A DNA stretch of 64,000 nucleotides from Agrilactobacillus yilanensis (GTDB taxonomy: Bacteria; Bacillota; Bacilli; Lactobacillales; Lactobacillaceae). This document shows, piece by piece, positions 29,033 through 37,816 of this stretch (positions are counted from its first letter, which is position 1; each line of letters starts with the position of its first letter). Where the stretch lies: the NCBI RefSeq assembly GCF_003946725.1, contig NZ_RHOY01000001.1:124001-188000 (forward strand), given 5' to 3'. The translations under genes and the position numbers were made by a program. Below the pieces are notes generated by a model. It was not told the origin of the DNA and searched no databases. It saw nothing but the letters and a program-made list of their open reading frames with translations.

Positions 29033-29061
29033 ATTATAGCTAAAAGCGCTTTAATTCACAA
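29033..29061 (-). promoter_or_regulatory. hpf promoter with cre-like palindrome in the spacer
   Basis: TTGTGA (29056-29061) and TATAAT (29033-29038) are exactly 17 bases apart. Between them TTAAAGCGCTTTTA (29041-29054) matches the CcpA operator TGAAAGCGCTTTCA at 12 of 14 positions and is itself nearly palindromic, so CcpA would repress by occlusion. Confidence 0.72.
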
Positions 29062-29077
29062 ATAATTTTAGTAATTT

Positions 29078-29770
29078 TTAAGAACGTACTAATGAGAAAG
29101 TATCAATATTGCCGCGAAAACCCGCGGTATATAAGCAATCCCGTGCATGAAAAAATGTTCGTCCTGTCATATAAATATCGTCTAAACATAAAATATTTTG
29201 AGCTCGATGAATCTTGCGGTATTGACCTGTAAATTCAAAGAACTGTGGTGTTGCCAACCGTTCCTGCCGATTTTTCTGAGCTTGTGCCTTAGCAGTCACC
29301 TGTTTAGTCAGTAAATCTGTCACGCTTAAAAATGGCACATACAAAGCAGCAACTGGATCAAAGCCCCGTTGCTTCAAATGATTCGTTTGACTAGGAATTA
29401 AAATATACAGATCGTAGTGCTTTTTATTTAGAACTTCAAATAGCTGTTTTTGAAATAATTGTCGTAAGCGATAGTCCCCATTCCCCTTAAACTGCTGAAA
29501 ATAATCTTTCATTTCCGCATTATAATAATATAAAGCCTGATGATGCAGCTGAATTTGCGGATAAAGCCGCTGCCAATCACGGCATTCCAAACAAATTTGC
29601 TGCCCAATTTGCTGTTTTTGACAGCATGGACAACAATTTTTAAGGTCAATCGGATCAAATTTTGCAGCGCAGGTGTTACAAAGCCGATTAGCCACGAGCT
29701 TTTCAAATTTAAAAATTTCAGTAATCGTCATCGATTCATTTAATAAACGCTGGCACCATAAACAGTTTAT
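29078..29770 (-). CDS. comFC: Competence protein ComFC with apparent ATA start
   Basis: Phosphoribosyltransferase-like late competence protein. The C-terminal PRPP loop is LCLDDIYMTGRT and the N-terminus is a zinc ribbon. The first in-frame ATG (29731) would omit the first CxxC. An in-frame ATA at 29768-29770 overlaps the comFA stop (ATAA), is four bases after AGGTGA, and gives MNCLWCQ with Cys3, Cys6, Cys31 and Cys34, matching known ComFC N-termini. No ATG, GTG or TTG exists between the preceding in-frame stop and 29731. I therefore annotate 230 residues from ATA; a start at 29731 (217 residues) remains the alternative. Confidence 0.8.
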   Translation of the reverse strand: MNCLWCQRLLNESMTITEIFKFEKLVANRLCNTCAAKFDPIDLKNCCPCCQKQQIGQQICLECRDWQRLYPQIQLHHQALYYYNAEMKDYFQQFKGNGDYRLRQLFQKQLFEVLNKKHYDLYILIPSQTNHLKQRGFDPVAALYVPFLSVTDLLTKQVTAKAQAQKNRQERLATPQFFEFTGQYRKIHRAQNILCLDDIYMTGRTFFHARDCLYTAGFRGNIDTFSLVRS

Positions 29771-31089
29771 TTGATCACCTCTTTTGCATTCATGTACTTA
29801 ATCTGTCGCTGACAGTCTCGAATCCGGCAATTATAATGTTCATAAAAAAAATAAACTGCCCCATTAGGATAGTTCGCATCCCGACCGGCTCGACCAGCAA
29901 TTTGAACTAAAGAAGCCGTCGTAAATGTCCAGTCATCCGCTTTTAAAACATAAACATCAATATTGCTAAAAGTGACCCCCCGCTCCAAAATCGTAGTGGT
30001 CAGTAATATATCTAACTGTCGTGTCCGAAATTGCTGTACCTTTTCTTGGCGCTGATCATCATTGGCATGGACAGTCCCAATCGCTTGCGCATATTGTTTT
30101 TCTAAAGCGTTCGCCATTGGCATTAACCAGCTAATTTTCGGCAGAAATATTAAAACTTGTCGTTTAGCGTTTAAACTCACTGTTAAATACTGCTGAAATT
30201 TTTGGATCAATGGCTGTTTTTCAAACTTTTCGGTTAATTTGCGTTGATAAATTAATTTTGGCAACGGTAATGGCCGGCCATGAAAACGCCGAGGCAAATA
30301 ACTCACCGAGAGCTTTTGCTGTTCAATTGACCGATGTAAAGCGGGCGTTGGCGTGGCCGTTAAATAGAATAGGCTACCTTTAGGTTTTATAGCTTGAGTC
30401 GTTGCGCTTTTCAATAAAGCACTATTGACATAGGGAAAAGCATCCACTTCATCAACAATCAATAAATCAAAAGCATGATAAAATCGGAGTAGTTGATGCG
30501 TTGTCGCCACCGTTAATTGTGTATACTGATAAGGTACGGTTTGCTGGCCATGCAATAACTGTTGTGTCGTATGGGCAAAAGCTTGTGTCAATCTAGGATA
30601 TAGTTCATTGCAAACATCTACTCTAGGTGAAACCACCCCAATGCGGCAGTTTTTCTGAATAGCTGTGGCTAATAACGGGAATAGCATCTCTGTTTTCCCA
30701 GCCCCCGTCACCGCCCATAACAAATGCGGTTGCCTTTTTTGGAATTTATAGATTAGTTCTTGGGCAATTTTGGCTTGCGCCGCAGTTAACGTACCCTGCC
30801 AGGTCAAAGGCTGGGTTTGCTGTTGAAAATGATTCGGTTCTGGTAGATGATATAAATATTGATCTGAAGTCACTCGGTTTAACTGAATGCAGCTAGGGCA
30901 ATAATACTGACCTTGCGGCAACTGCACCTTTTCAGATACATAGGAACTTTGACATCGCTGACAATGAATGCGAGTGCCCTTCAACTGCATTGCTGGCGTT
31001 GCTGAAAACTGGGCAAGTTGTGTTTCTGTGAAACCCATCTGCTGCATCTCAATTGTCAGTAGCCGTCGACCAAATAATAAATCACACAT
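29767..31089 (-). CDS. comFA: Competence helicase ComFA
   Basis: DEAD-box ATPase that drives single-stranded DNA uptake in natural competence, 440 residues. An N-terminal zinc finger (CQRC...CPSC, near residues 43-81) is followed by Walker A AVTGAGKTEMLFP, the DEAD motif DEVDAFP, SAT (LTATPTP) and the C-terminal motif QIAGRAGRD. The ATG at 31089 has no obvious Shine-Dalgarno; an AAAGGAG lies about 50 bases further up with no start codon beside it. comFC follows with overlapping stop/start. Confidence 0.93.
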   Translation of the reverse strand: MCDLLFGRRLLTIEMQQMGFTETQLAQFSATPAMQLKGTRIHCQRCQSSYVSEKVQLPQGQYYCPSCIQLNRVTSDQYLYHLPEPNHFQQQTQPLTWQGTLTAAQAKIAQELIYKFQKRQPHLLWAVTGAGKTEMLFPLLATAIQKNCRIGVVSPRVDVCNELYPRLTQAFAHTTQQLLHGQQTVPYQYTQLTVATTHQLLRFYHAFDLLIVDEVDAFPYVNSALLKSATTQAIKPKGSLFYLTATPTPALHRSIEQQKLSVSYLPRRFHGRPLPLPKLIYQRKLTEKFEKQPLIQKFQQYLTVSLNAKRQVLIFLPKISWLMPMANALEKQYAQAIGTVHANDDQRQEKVQQFRTRQLDILLTTTILERGVTFSNIDVYVLKADDWTFTTASLVQIAGRAGRDANYPNGAVYFFYEHYNCRIRDCQRQIKYMNAKEVIK

Positions 31090-31218
31090 AAAGTTTGTGC
31101 GGGAACCCTGGTGCTTGCCAGTTTTATTTTCCCGTCGAACTCCTTTCTATTCTTTAAAGCATCGTAACGACACTTAATATTTGATTACTAATTAACATTA
31201 CGCAAAGGAGTCGATTTT

Positions 31219-31857
31219 TTGTTAACTAACTATAAAACCATTCAAAAAAATGGTAGTTATGAAATAGAAATTAAAAAATCTCGTTTCATTACCAACATGG
31301 CCCGAGTCACTACGGAAGATGAGGCCAAAGCTTTTATTGCTCAAATTAAAAAAGAACACTATAAAGCAACCCATAATTGCAGTGCTTTTTTAATCGGTTC
31401 TAAAAATGAAATTCAACGTGCTAACGATGATGGTGAGCCTTCTGGAACAGCCGGTTTACCAATGTTGGAAAGTTTAAAACTCATGGATCTCAAAAATGTG
31501 GTTGCCGTCACTACGCGTTATTTTGGAGGGACTAAGCTAGGCGCTGGCGGCTTAATTCGCGCTTACAGCAATGCCGTTTCTGAGACCGCGCACACCATTG
31601 GCATTGTTCGTGGTACTTTGCAAAAAGCCTTGCAATTTCATTTAGCTTATAACCAAATTGATTTTGTCCAGAACTTTTTTGACAATCAAGCCTACAACTT
31701 AGATCAAATTGATTACGGTGCCGATGTCACGGTAACTTGTTATATTGATACTGCCGATATTGATACCATTCAAGATCAGCTCACTGAATTACTAAATGGC
31801 CGAGTAACCTTTGAAGTCGGCCAAGAACGCTACCGCGAAGTCCTGATTAATAATTGA
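31219..31857 (+). CDS. yvyE: YigZ/IMPACT-family protein
   Basis: A 212-residue protein with the N-terminal UPF0029/IMPACT domain (DDGEPSGTAGLPML and VVAVTTRYFGGTKLGAGGLI) and a C-terminal DUF1949 ferredoxin-like domain. In Bacillus this gene (yvyE) lies near comF and tagO, as here. The biochemical role is not settled; eukaryotic IMPACT affects translational control. The start is TTG (31219) nine bases after AAGGAG. It is divergent from comFA and convergent with tagO. Confidence 0.93.
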   Translation: MLTNYKTIQKNGSYEIEIKKSRFITNMARVTTEDEAKAFIAQIKKEHYKATHNCSAFLIGSKNEIQRANDDGEPSGTAGLPMLESLKLMDLKNVVAVTTRYFGGTKLGAGGLIRAYSNAVSETAHTIGIVRGTLQKALQFHLAYNQIDFVQNFFDNQAYNLDQIDYGADVTVTCYIDTADIDTIQDQLTELLNGRVTFEVGQERYREVLINN

Positions 31858-31864
31858 GCCATCA

Positions 31865-31918
31865 AAAAAAGCGTTAAGCCTTAGATTTTAAATAAAATCT
31901 AGGACTTAACACTTTTTT
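31865..31918 (+). terminator. Bidirectional terminator between yvyE and tagO
   Basis: GTTAAG..TTAGATTTTA/TAAAATCTAG..CTTAAC (31873-31910) is flanked by A runs on the left and T runs on the right, so it can stop both the yvyE and tagO transcripts. Confidence 0.92.
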
Positions 31919-33023
31919 ATTTTTGGCCTGGTTCGTTACGCGCTAATTTTTTGATTGTCTGCTCAATTCGCCGTAACAATGGCTTTCGATTTTCACCAAT
32001 TAACCCAATTGATTCAACAAAAAGTTCTAGGCCGATTAGTAAAAAGATCGTTAATAAAATATTCCCCCAAAGTGAGGATAACGGATACAGCAGTGAGATA
32101 AAGGCAAAGATCAACGCTAAGCCATAAATCACTAAGACCGTTTGGCGATGGGTCAATCCCATACTCATCAACACATGATGCATGTGATGTTTGTCAGCTT
32201 GAGAGATTGGTTTTTTATTTAACAAGCGCCGTAAAATTGCATAGATTGTATCTGTAATCGGGACGCCTAAAATGATCACTGGAATCAACAGCGTAATGAA
32301 TGTGACATTCTTTAAGCCTTTAAGCGAAAAAACCGCAATCATAAAGCCAATGAATAAGGCGCCGGTATCTCCCAAGAATATTTTAGCCGGATGAAAATTA
32401 TGGGGTAAAAAGCCGATTAAAGCCGCAACGAGCGCAAAAATCCAGATAGAAACATAAACATCTGTTACCGTGAGGAAGAAATAACCTACAACCCCCATGG
32501 TAAATAGGCCAATAATAGATACCCCGGTGGCTAAACCGTCTAAGCCATCAATTAAATTTACAGCATTCGTAATTGCCAAGATCCAAAAAATAGTAATCGG
32601 TAAGCCCCACCAGCCAAGATGGATAGAACCGATAATTGGCAAGGAAACTTCATCCATTCGAATACCCGCCAAAAAATAAATAATTAAGGAGGCTAACAAG
32701 ATGCCCGCCATTTTTTGATGCGGTTTGATTTCCTTAATATCATCAATCATCCCGGTCAAAATAATAACAGCTTCTGCCAAAAATACCGAAAATAGTTCAT
32801 GGGTCGGAAACTGCGGTCGCAATAAAACAAAAGTAGAAAATGTAAAAGCTACAAATATGCCTAGTCCGCCCATTGTCGGCATAGGTTTTTTATTCACGCG
32901 TCGTGCATTTGGATTATCCACAGCACCTAAAACAAAAGCCATTTTCCGAACAAATGGCGTAATTGCAGCCGCAATAATCATCGTCAATACTAACTTAACG
33001 ATTACTGAAAACATACTAGACAT
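31917..33023 (-). CDS. tagO: UDP-GlcNAc:undecaprenyl-phosphate GlcNAc-1-phosphate transferase
   Basis: First membrane step of wall teichoic acid and related polymer synthesis, 368 residues with about 11 transmembrane helices. Catalytic motifs of the WecA/MraY superfamily are visible: GMIDDIKEI, the NAVNLIDGLDGLATG loop, FLGDTGALFIGF and a cytoplasmic His-rich loop KHHMHHVL. The ATG at 33023 has AGGAAAG upstream; an in-frame ATG nine bases later is also possible. Single-gene unit with its own promoter. Confidence 0.95.
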   Translation of the reverse strand: MSSMFSVIVKLVLTMIIAAAITPFVRKMAFVLGAVDNPNARRVNKKPMPTMGGLGIFVAFTFSTFVLLRPQFPTHELFSVFLAEAVIILTGMIDDIKEIKPHQKMAGILLASLIIYFLAGIRMDEVSLPIIGSIHLGWWGLPITIFWILAITNAVNLIDGLDGLATGVSIIGLFTMGVVGYFFLTVTDVYVSIWIFALVAALIGFLPHNFHPAKIFLGDTGALFIGFMIAVFSLKGLKNVTFITLLIPVIILGVPITDTIYAILRRLLNKKPISQADKHHMHHVLMSMGLTHRQTVLVIYGLALIFAFISLLYPLSSLWGNILLTIFLLIGLELFVESIGLIGENRKPLLRRIEQTIKKLARNEPGQK

Positions 33024-33052
33024 TTCAAACCAACTTTCCTAATCTAGGGCTA

Positions 33053-33081
33053 ATTATACAAAGCGTTACGACACAACACAA
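33053..33081 (-). promoter_or_regulatory. tagO promoter
   Basis: TTGTGT (33076-33081) and TATAAT (33053-33058) are 17 bases apart on the minus strand, 30 bases above the start. Confidence 0.75.
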
Positions 33082-33100
33082 CCCTAACAAACCCAATATG

Positions 33101-33144
33101 TAAAAGAAGAGGTCACGACAAATACACTTTGCCTGTAACCTCTT
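33101..33144 (-). terminator. Terminator of rny
   Basis: AAGAGGTTAC/GTGACCTCTT gives a 10-bp stem (33107-33116 with 33135-33144) followed on the minus strand by CTTTTA, about 100 bases after the rny stop. Between stop and stem I see nothing else. Confidence 0.7.
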
Positions 33145-33246
33145 TATAAATGCAAACTTTTGATAAGTGCAATTAAAAGTTAGTCATTCAAAAATAATGT
33201 AAATAATACGTTGACACTTTTAAGTTTAATCCATTAAACGAGCCTA

Positions 33247-34809
33247 TTACTTGGCATATTCCACTGTTCTAGTTTCTCGAATAACCGTAATCTTAACGTG
33301 TCCTGGATATTGTAATTCTTGTTCAATACGATCTCGAATATCTTTAGCGAGCAATACCGTTTGATCATCGTTAACCTTTTTAGGCTGTACAATAACCCGA
33401 ACCTCACGCCCAGCTTGAATCGCAAAACTATGATCTACACCCTCAAAACTATCAGTAATTTCTTCTAATTTATTCAAACGATGTAAATAATTTTCTAGTG
33501 ATTCAGAACGAGCGCCTGGTCTTGCAGCAGAAATCGCATCTGCAGCTGCTACTAAGACAGCAATAATACTCGTTGGTTCAACATCCCCATGATGGGATGC
33601 AATTGTATTAACCACCGTTTCTGGTTCTTTATATTTCTTGGCGATTTCGACACCAATTTCTACATGAGAGCCGTCAACTTCGTGATCTAGTGCTTTACCA
33701 ATATCGTGTAATAATCCTGCGCGTTTTGCTAAATTAACATCTGCGCCAAGTTCAGCGGCTAAAATACCTGCTAACTTAGCAACCTCAACCGAATGATTTA
33801 AAACATTTTGTCCATAACTTGTTCTGAAGTTTAAGCGACCAATAATCTTGATTAAGTCTGGATGAATTGAATGAATGCCCAAGTCAAAGACAGCCTGTTC
33901 CCCAACTTCGCGAATCCGACTATCCATTTCTTTTCTAGATTTATCAACCATTTCTTCAATTCGAGCTGGATGAATCCGACCATCTTGAATGAGTTTTTCC
34001 AAAGCCATTCTGGCGATTTCTCGTCTGATCGGATCAAAACCGCTTAATACCACAGCTTCAGGCGTATCATCAATAATTAAGTCAATCCCAGTCAATGTTT
34101 CAAGCGTCCGAATATTTCGACCTTCACGACCAATGATTCTGCCTTTCATATCATCATTAGGCAACGTTACAACGGTAACCGTCGTTTCCGATACAACATC
34201 TGCAGCACTACGCTGAATAGCTTCTGCAATCAAATCTCTGGCCTTAGCATCCGCTTTTTCTTTTGCTTCTTGCTCGCCCACTTTAATAATTTGAGCACGC
34301 TCATGAGCAGAATCTTCCCGCGTCTGCGTTAAAATAATATCTTTAGCCTCATCTTGAGATAATGAAGCGATACGTTCTAATTCAGCTTGCTGTTTCTCAA
34401 GTGTTGTTGAAACCTCTTTGTGCGCTGTTTCAAGTTCTTGTCGCTGTTGACTTAATTTTGTCTCACGATCATCTAAAACTTGTTCTTTTTTATCCAAAGA
34501 ATTATCTTTACGATCTAAAAGTTCTTCTCTTTGAATAATTCGATTCTCTTGTTTCTGAACTTCATTTCGGCGTTGCTTTAGCTCTTCTTCTTGGCTTTGG
34601 CGATATTGATGTGACGCCTCTTTTGCCTCTAGAATCGCTTCTTTTTTTGCCGTTTCGGCTTCTTTTTTAGCAGCCTTGATAATCCCCGCAGCTGTTTGAT
34701 TTGCTTCATTTAGTTCCTTTTCATGTCCGTGCTTACGCACACTGTAGCCAACTAAAATACCAACAACCAGCATGATGATTGCGAGGATTATTAGAATCCA
34801 AAGATTCAT
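33247..34809 (-). CDS. rny: Ribonuclease Y
   Basis: Membrane-anchored endoribonuclease that initiates mRNA decay, 520 residues. An N-terminal membrane helix ([20 protein letters not shown]) is followed by a long charged coiled coil (about 30-200), a KH RNA-binding domain ([15 protein letters not shown]) and an HD domain with the metal-binding pair in [16 protein letters not shown] with GGAGGTGA. In Bacillus the gene also follows recA-cinA-pgsA. Confidence 0.97.
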   Translation of the reverse strand: MNLWILIILAIIMLVVGILVGYSVRKHGHEKELNEANQTAAGIIKAAKKEAETAKKEAILEAKEASHQYRQSQEEELKQRRNEVQKQENRIIQREELLDRKDNSLDKKEQVLDDRETKLSQQRQELETAHKEVSTTLEKQQAELERIASLSQDEAKDIILTQTREDSAHERAQIIKVGEQEAKEKADAKARDLIAEAIQRSAADVVSETTVTVVTLPNDDMKGRIIGREGRNIRTLETLTGIDLIIDDTPEAVVLSGFDPIRREIARMALEKLIQDGRIHPARIEEMVDKSRKEMDSRIREVGEQAVFDLGIHSIHPDLIKIIGRLNFRTSYGQNVLNHSVEVAKLAGILAAELGADVNLAKRAGLLHDIGKALDHEVDGSHVEIGVEIAKKYKEPETVVNTIASHHGDVEPTSIIAVLVAAADAISAARPGARSESLENYLHRLNKLEEITDSFEGVDHSFAIQAGREVRVIVQPKKVNDDQTVLLAKDIRDRIEQELQYPGHVKITVIRETRTVEYAK

Positions 34810-34882
34810 TATTTCACCTCCGCATCATCAAAACTTACGAAAAATTTAAAAGATGTTTTTATTGATTATTTACACAACAATA

Positions 34883-34911
34883 ATTCTATATTTTGCTTTA
34901 TATGATGTCAA
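34883..34911 (-). promoter_or_regulatory. rny promoter
   Basis: A consensus TTGACA (34906-34911) lies 17 bases from TAGAAT (34883-34888) on the minus strand, leaving a leader of about 65 bases. Confidence 0.82.
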
Positions 34912-34960
34912 ATTTATTTCCGTAGTATTTCACTTAAATTACAAAAATATAATATTTACA

Positions 34961-35005
34961 AAAAAAGACCAGCTATCAATTTAAATTTAAGGTAGCTTGT
35001 CTTTT
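34961..35005 (-). terminator. Terminator of recA
   Basis: AAAAGAC-A-AGCTA pairs with TAGCT-G-GTCTTTT, followed on the minus strand by further T, nine bases after the recA stop. Confidence 0.9.
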
Positions 35006-35013
35006 CTTGATTA

Positions 35014-36162
35014 TTAAGCTTTTGGCTCAGTATCTTTAAACATATCTACTTCGCCGCTTTTTTGAGTATCTTTTGGTTCATCTTTTTTATTAGCCGTATT
35101 CTTTGCAGATGTTTTTGGCTTTGTTTCTTTAGTGTTCTTAGTGGTTTCGTCAGCAGCTTCTTCGCTGTCACCGTCCATACCATAAGCTTTTCGAACTTTT
35201 TGTCTAATTTCAGCTTCAATATCCGCATGATCTTCTAAATAAGCTTTTGCATTTTCACGGCCTTGACCAATACGTTCATCGCCGTAAGAATACCAAGAAC
35301 CACTCTTCTTAACAATATCTTTGTCAGAAGCCATATCAACGAGTTCCCCAAGACGAGAAATCCCTTTACCATACATAATATCAACTTCTGCTAATTTAAA
35401 TGGTGGCGCAACTTTATTTTTAACAACTTTAATTTTAGTTCGGTTCCCAATCACATCAGAACCATTTTTAATTTGTTCAGATCGACGGACTTCTAGCCGA
35501 ATCGTTGCGTAAAACTTCAGCGCACGACCACCAGGTGTTGTTTCTGGGTTACCAAACATAACCCCAACTTTTTCACGAATCTGGTTGATAAAAATCGCAA
35601 TTGTTTTTGTTTTATTAATTGAGCCAGATAATTTACGTAACGCTTGAGACATTAAACGTGCTTGCAGTCCTACGTGAGAATCCCCCATCTCACCGTCAAT
35701 TTCAGCCCTTGGTACTAAAGCTGCGACAGAGTCAACAACTAAAATATCAATGGCGCCACTGGAGACTAATGCATCAGCGATCGCTAAGCCTTGTTCCCCT
35801 GTATCTGGTTGAGATAGCAATAAATCATCTATATTGACACCTAAAGCAGTCGCATAAGCTGGATCCATGGCGTTTTCGGCATCAATATATGCCGCTGTGC
35901 CGCCTTGTCTTTGAACTTCCGCAACCGCATGTAGCGCAACGGTTGTTTTACCAGAACTTTCAGGACCGTAAATTTCAATAATTCGGCCACGCGGATACCC
36001 GCCAACACCTAAAGCATCATCAAGTGTTAATGAGCCGGAGGAAACTGTGGAAATTTGAGTATCCACTTTATCCCCCATGCGCATAATTGCGCCTTTACCA
36101 TAATTCTTTTCAATTTTCTTTAACGCGTTATCTAACGCCGTTTTTCGTTCATCTTGAGCCAT
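35014..36162 (-). CDS. recA: Recombinase RecA
   Basis: Strand-exchange ATPase and co-protease for LexA, 382 residues. Walker A is [14 protein letters not shown]; the RecA signature [14 protein letters not shown] follows. The C-terminal 55 residues are highly charged and Lys/Thr-rich, a low-complexity extension common in lactobacilli. ATG with AAAGGAGG. A near-consensus promoter and a LexA-type box lie upstream, and cinA is the next gene up, as in other competent Bacillota. Confidence 0.98.
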   Translation of the reverse strand: MAQDERKTALDNALKKIEKNYGKGAIMRMGDKVDTQISTVSSGSLTLDDALGVGGYPRGRIIEIYGPESSGKTTVALHAVAEVQRQGGTAAYIDAENAMDPAYATALGVNIDDLLLSQPDTGEQGLAIADALVSSGAIDILVVDSVAALVPRAEIDGEMGDSHVGLQARLMSQALRKLSGSINKTKTIAIFINQIREKVGVMFGNPETTPGGRALKFYATIRLEVRRSEQIKNGSDVIGNRTKIKVVKNKVAPPFKLAEVDIMYGKGISRLGELVDMASDKDIVKKSGSWYSYGDERIGQGRENAKAYLEDHADIEAEIRQKVRKAYGMDGDSEEAADETTKNTKETKPKTSAKNTANKKDEPKDTQKSGEVDMFKDTEPKA

Positions 36163-36201
36163 ATGTGCCCTCCTTTAAAGCTGCACCTTTACCATCTATA
36201 T

Positions 36202-36230
36202 ATTCTAAAGAACTACTGCCCAAAATGCAA
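36202..36230 (-). promoter_or_regulatory. recA promoter
   Basis: TTGCAT (36225-36230) and TAGAAT (36202-36207) are 17 bases apart on the minus strand, about 40 bases above the recA start. Confidence 0.78.
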
Positions 36231-36237
36231 GAAAAAT

Positions 36238-36251
36238 CGAACTAATGTTCT
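36238..36251 (-). promoter_or_regulatory. LexA (SOS) box upstream of recA
   Basis: CGAACTAATGTTCT matches CGAACRNRYGTTYG at 12 of 14 positions with an intact GAAC-N4-GTTC core. It lies just above the recA -35 and overlaps the cinA stop codon. Confidence 0.78.
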
Positions 36252-37497
36252 AATCTTTTTGCTGTAATTTTTTAAATAGCATGAAAAAGCCTGCCATTGC
36301 AGCATTTGTTCGAATATCATTTCTCTTGCGTGGGAAATGCCATAATTTAACAACCACAGGTTCATCTTTATAAGCTAACCCGATGTAAACTGTACCCGCA
36401 GGTTGACCTTCTAATTCGTCTGGACCTGCAACACCGGTGAACCCTAACCCAATCTCTGCATTTGTCTGCGCACGGCTATGTAACGCCATTGCAGCAGCTG
36501 TTGCTTCACTGACAACACCATCTTTATGGAGCTGTGCAGCGTCAATATTTAACATTTTGGCCTTTTGGTCTAACGCATAAGTGACAAAGCCGCCGTCAAA
36601 AACGGATGACGCACCGGGGACTTCGGCGATCATACTTTGAAATAAACCACCCGTAAGACTTTCAGCAGCACTAACATGCAGTTTTTTGGCAATCAGCTGA
36701 TTCACAACTACTTTTTCCAGATTATTCTCATCCCCGTAACCATAAAAATGAGCACCAACCAATGCCTGTACCCGTTGTTCTAAATCATCTAACAACTGAT
36801 CTGCAGTTTCATTATCCTTGGCTTTTGCTGTTAATCGTAACGTCACTTCATAATCTTTTGCATAAGTTGCTAATGTCGGATTGGTCTGATTAACAATTAA
36901 ATCATTTAGTTTTGTTGCCAGTAATGATTCGCCAATACCATAAAAGCGGAGTACACGAGAAACTAAAACCTCATCATGATGTGTCATCGCAACCAATCTC
37001 GGCCGCAATTCATTTAAAACCATCGGCTTAAACTCACTAGGCGGCCCAGGCAATAGGACGTATGTCGCTTTATTGGCCGTTAAAAGCGCGCCTACAGCCA
37101 ATCCGTTAGAATTGTTTAAAACTGTAGCGTCTTTAACGTAATAGGCTTGAATGCGATTATTTGGCGTTAATGGCCGCTTGGTCTGTGTGTAAAAATCTTG
37201 TAAATGATCTAAAGCCTTTTGGTCAGCCACTAACGTTGTATTCAAATATTTTGCCACAGTTTGTTTTGTCAAATCATCTTCAGTCGGTCCTAAACCGCCA
37301 ATTGTAATAATTAAATCACTTCGTTTAGTCGCTAAATCCAGCACCTCCGTCAACCGCTGGGGATTATCCCCTACCACCGTTTGATAGTAAGTATCAATCC
37401 CAATATCCGCCAACATCCGTGCTAAAAATTGCCCATTCGTATTACTAATTTGACCTAACAATAATTCTGTACCAACCGCAATAATTTCTGCTTTCAT
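36250..37497 (-). CDS. cinA: Competence/damage-inducible protein CinA
   Basis: A 415-residue protein with an N-terminal MoCF-biosynthesis-like domain (AEIIAVGTELLLGQISNTN, then GGLGPTEDDLTK) and a C-terminal nicotinamide-nucleotide amidase domain (AAESLTGGLFQSMIAEVPGA, then GFTGVAGPD). It deamidates NMN and in streptococci binds RecA. The reading frame is open to 37629, but that extension does not resemble the family; ATG at 37497 with GGAGGT is the true start. It is immediately upstream of recA. Confidence 0.95.
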   Translation of the reverse strand: MKAEIIAVGTELLLGQISNTNGQFLARMLADIGIDTYYQTVVGDNPQRLTEVLDLATKRSDLIITIGGLGPTEDDLTKQTVAKYLNTTLVADQKALDHLQDFYTQTKRPLTPNNRIQAYYVKDATVLNNSNGLAVGALLTANKATYVLLPGPPSEFKPMVLNELRPRLVAMTHHDEVLVSRVLRFYGIGESLLATKLNDLIVNQTNPTLATYAKDYEVTLRLTAKAKDNETADQLLDDLEQRVQALVGAHFYGYGDENNLEKVVVNQLIAKKLHVSAAESLTGGLFQSMIAEVPGASSVFDGGFVTYALDQKAKMLNIDAAQLHKDGVVSEATAAAMALHSRAQTNAEIGLGFTGVAGPDELEGQPAGTVYIGLAYKDEPVVVKLWHFPRKRNDIRTNAAMAGFFMLFKKLQQKD

Positions 37498-37555
37498 AAT
37501 TACCTCCATAGCATTAAATACGCTAAAATTGTCAAATATTTTGTTTAAAATCAAT

Positions 37556-37584
37556 ATTACACCAAAAATAAGAGCGTGAACCAA
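37556..37584 (-). promoter_or_regulatory. Possible cinA promoter
   Basis: TTGGTT (37579-37584) and TGTAAT (37556-37561) are 17 bases apart on the minus strand, about 60 bases above the cinA ATG. Confidence 0.5.
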
Positions 37585-37765
37585 CACGGTTTGATTTTGA
37601 GCATAGCCTAGACTAACGCCGTGAGCCATTCTTGCTTACAAGTTAGACGTAGCTAAGCGCAAAAATCAGTCTTTGGGAACGCGTTTCGAAATCAGAGCAT
37701 GAACTAGAGCAAAAAAGCCTCAAACATCAACCTAAATTTAGACCGGCAGCCCATTTCAAAACAAG

Positions 37766-37802
37766 AAAAGGCCAAGTCAAAAATTAATTTCAACTCAGCC
37801 CT
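37766..37802 (-). terminator. Terminator of pgsA
   Basis: GGCTGAGT (minus strand, 37793-37800) pairs with ACTTGGCC (37770-37777), including two G-T pairs, followed by TTTTC. Confidence 0.65.
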
Positions 37803-37816
37803 ACAGTTATTTAGTT

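Larger units (their letters stand above)
37498..37816. other. 319-base intergenic region between pgsA and cinA with imperfect repeats
   Basis: The gap contains the pgsA terminator, the cinA promoter and, between them, a stretch richer in G+C than its surroundings. On the minus strand two imperfect copies of an ATGCTC..AT..AAACGCGTT-like element (about 37675-37702 and 37578-37604) lie some 100 bases apart. I see no convincing small gene. It may be a copy of a dispersed intergenic repeat. Confidence 0.4.

Noticed and set aside
37498-37629. Open frame extending cinA by 44 residues upstream
   Set aside because: The extension is unlike CinA, crosses the likely promoter, and the ATG at 37497 has a good GGAGGT site and the conserved N-terminus.
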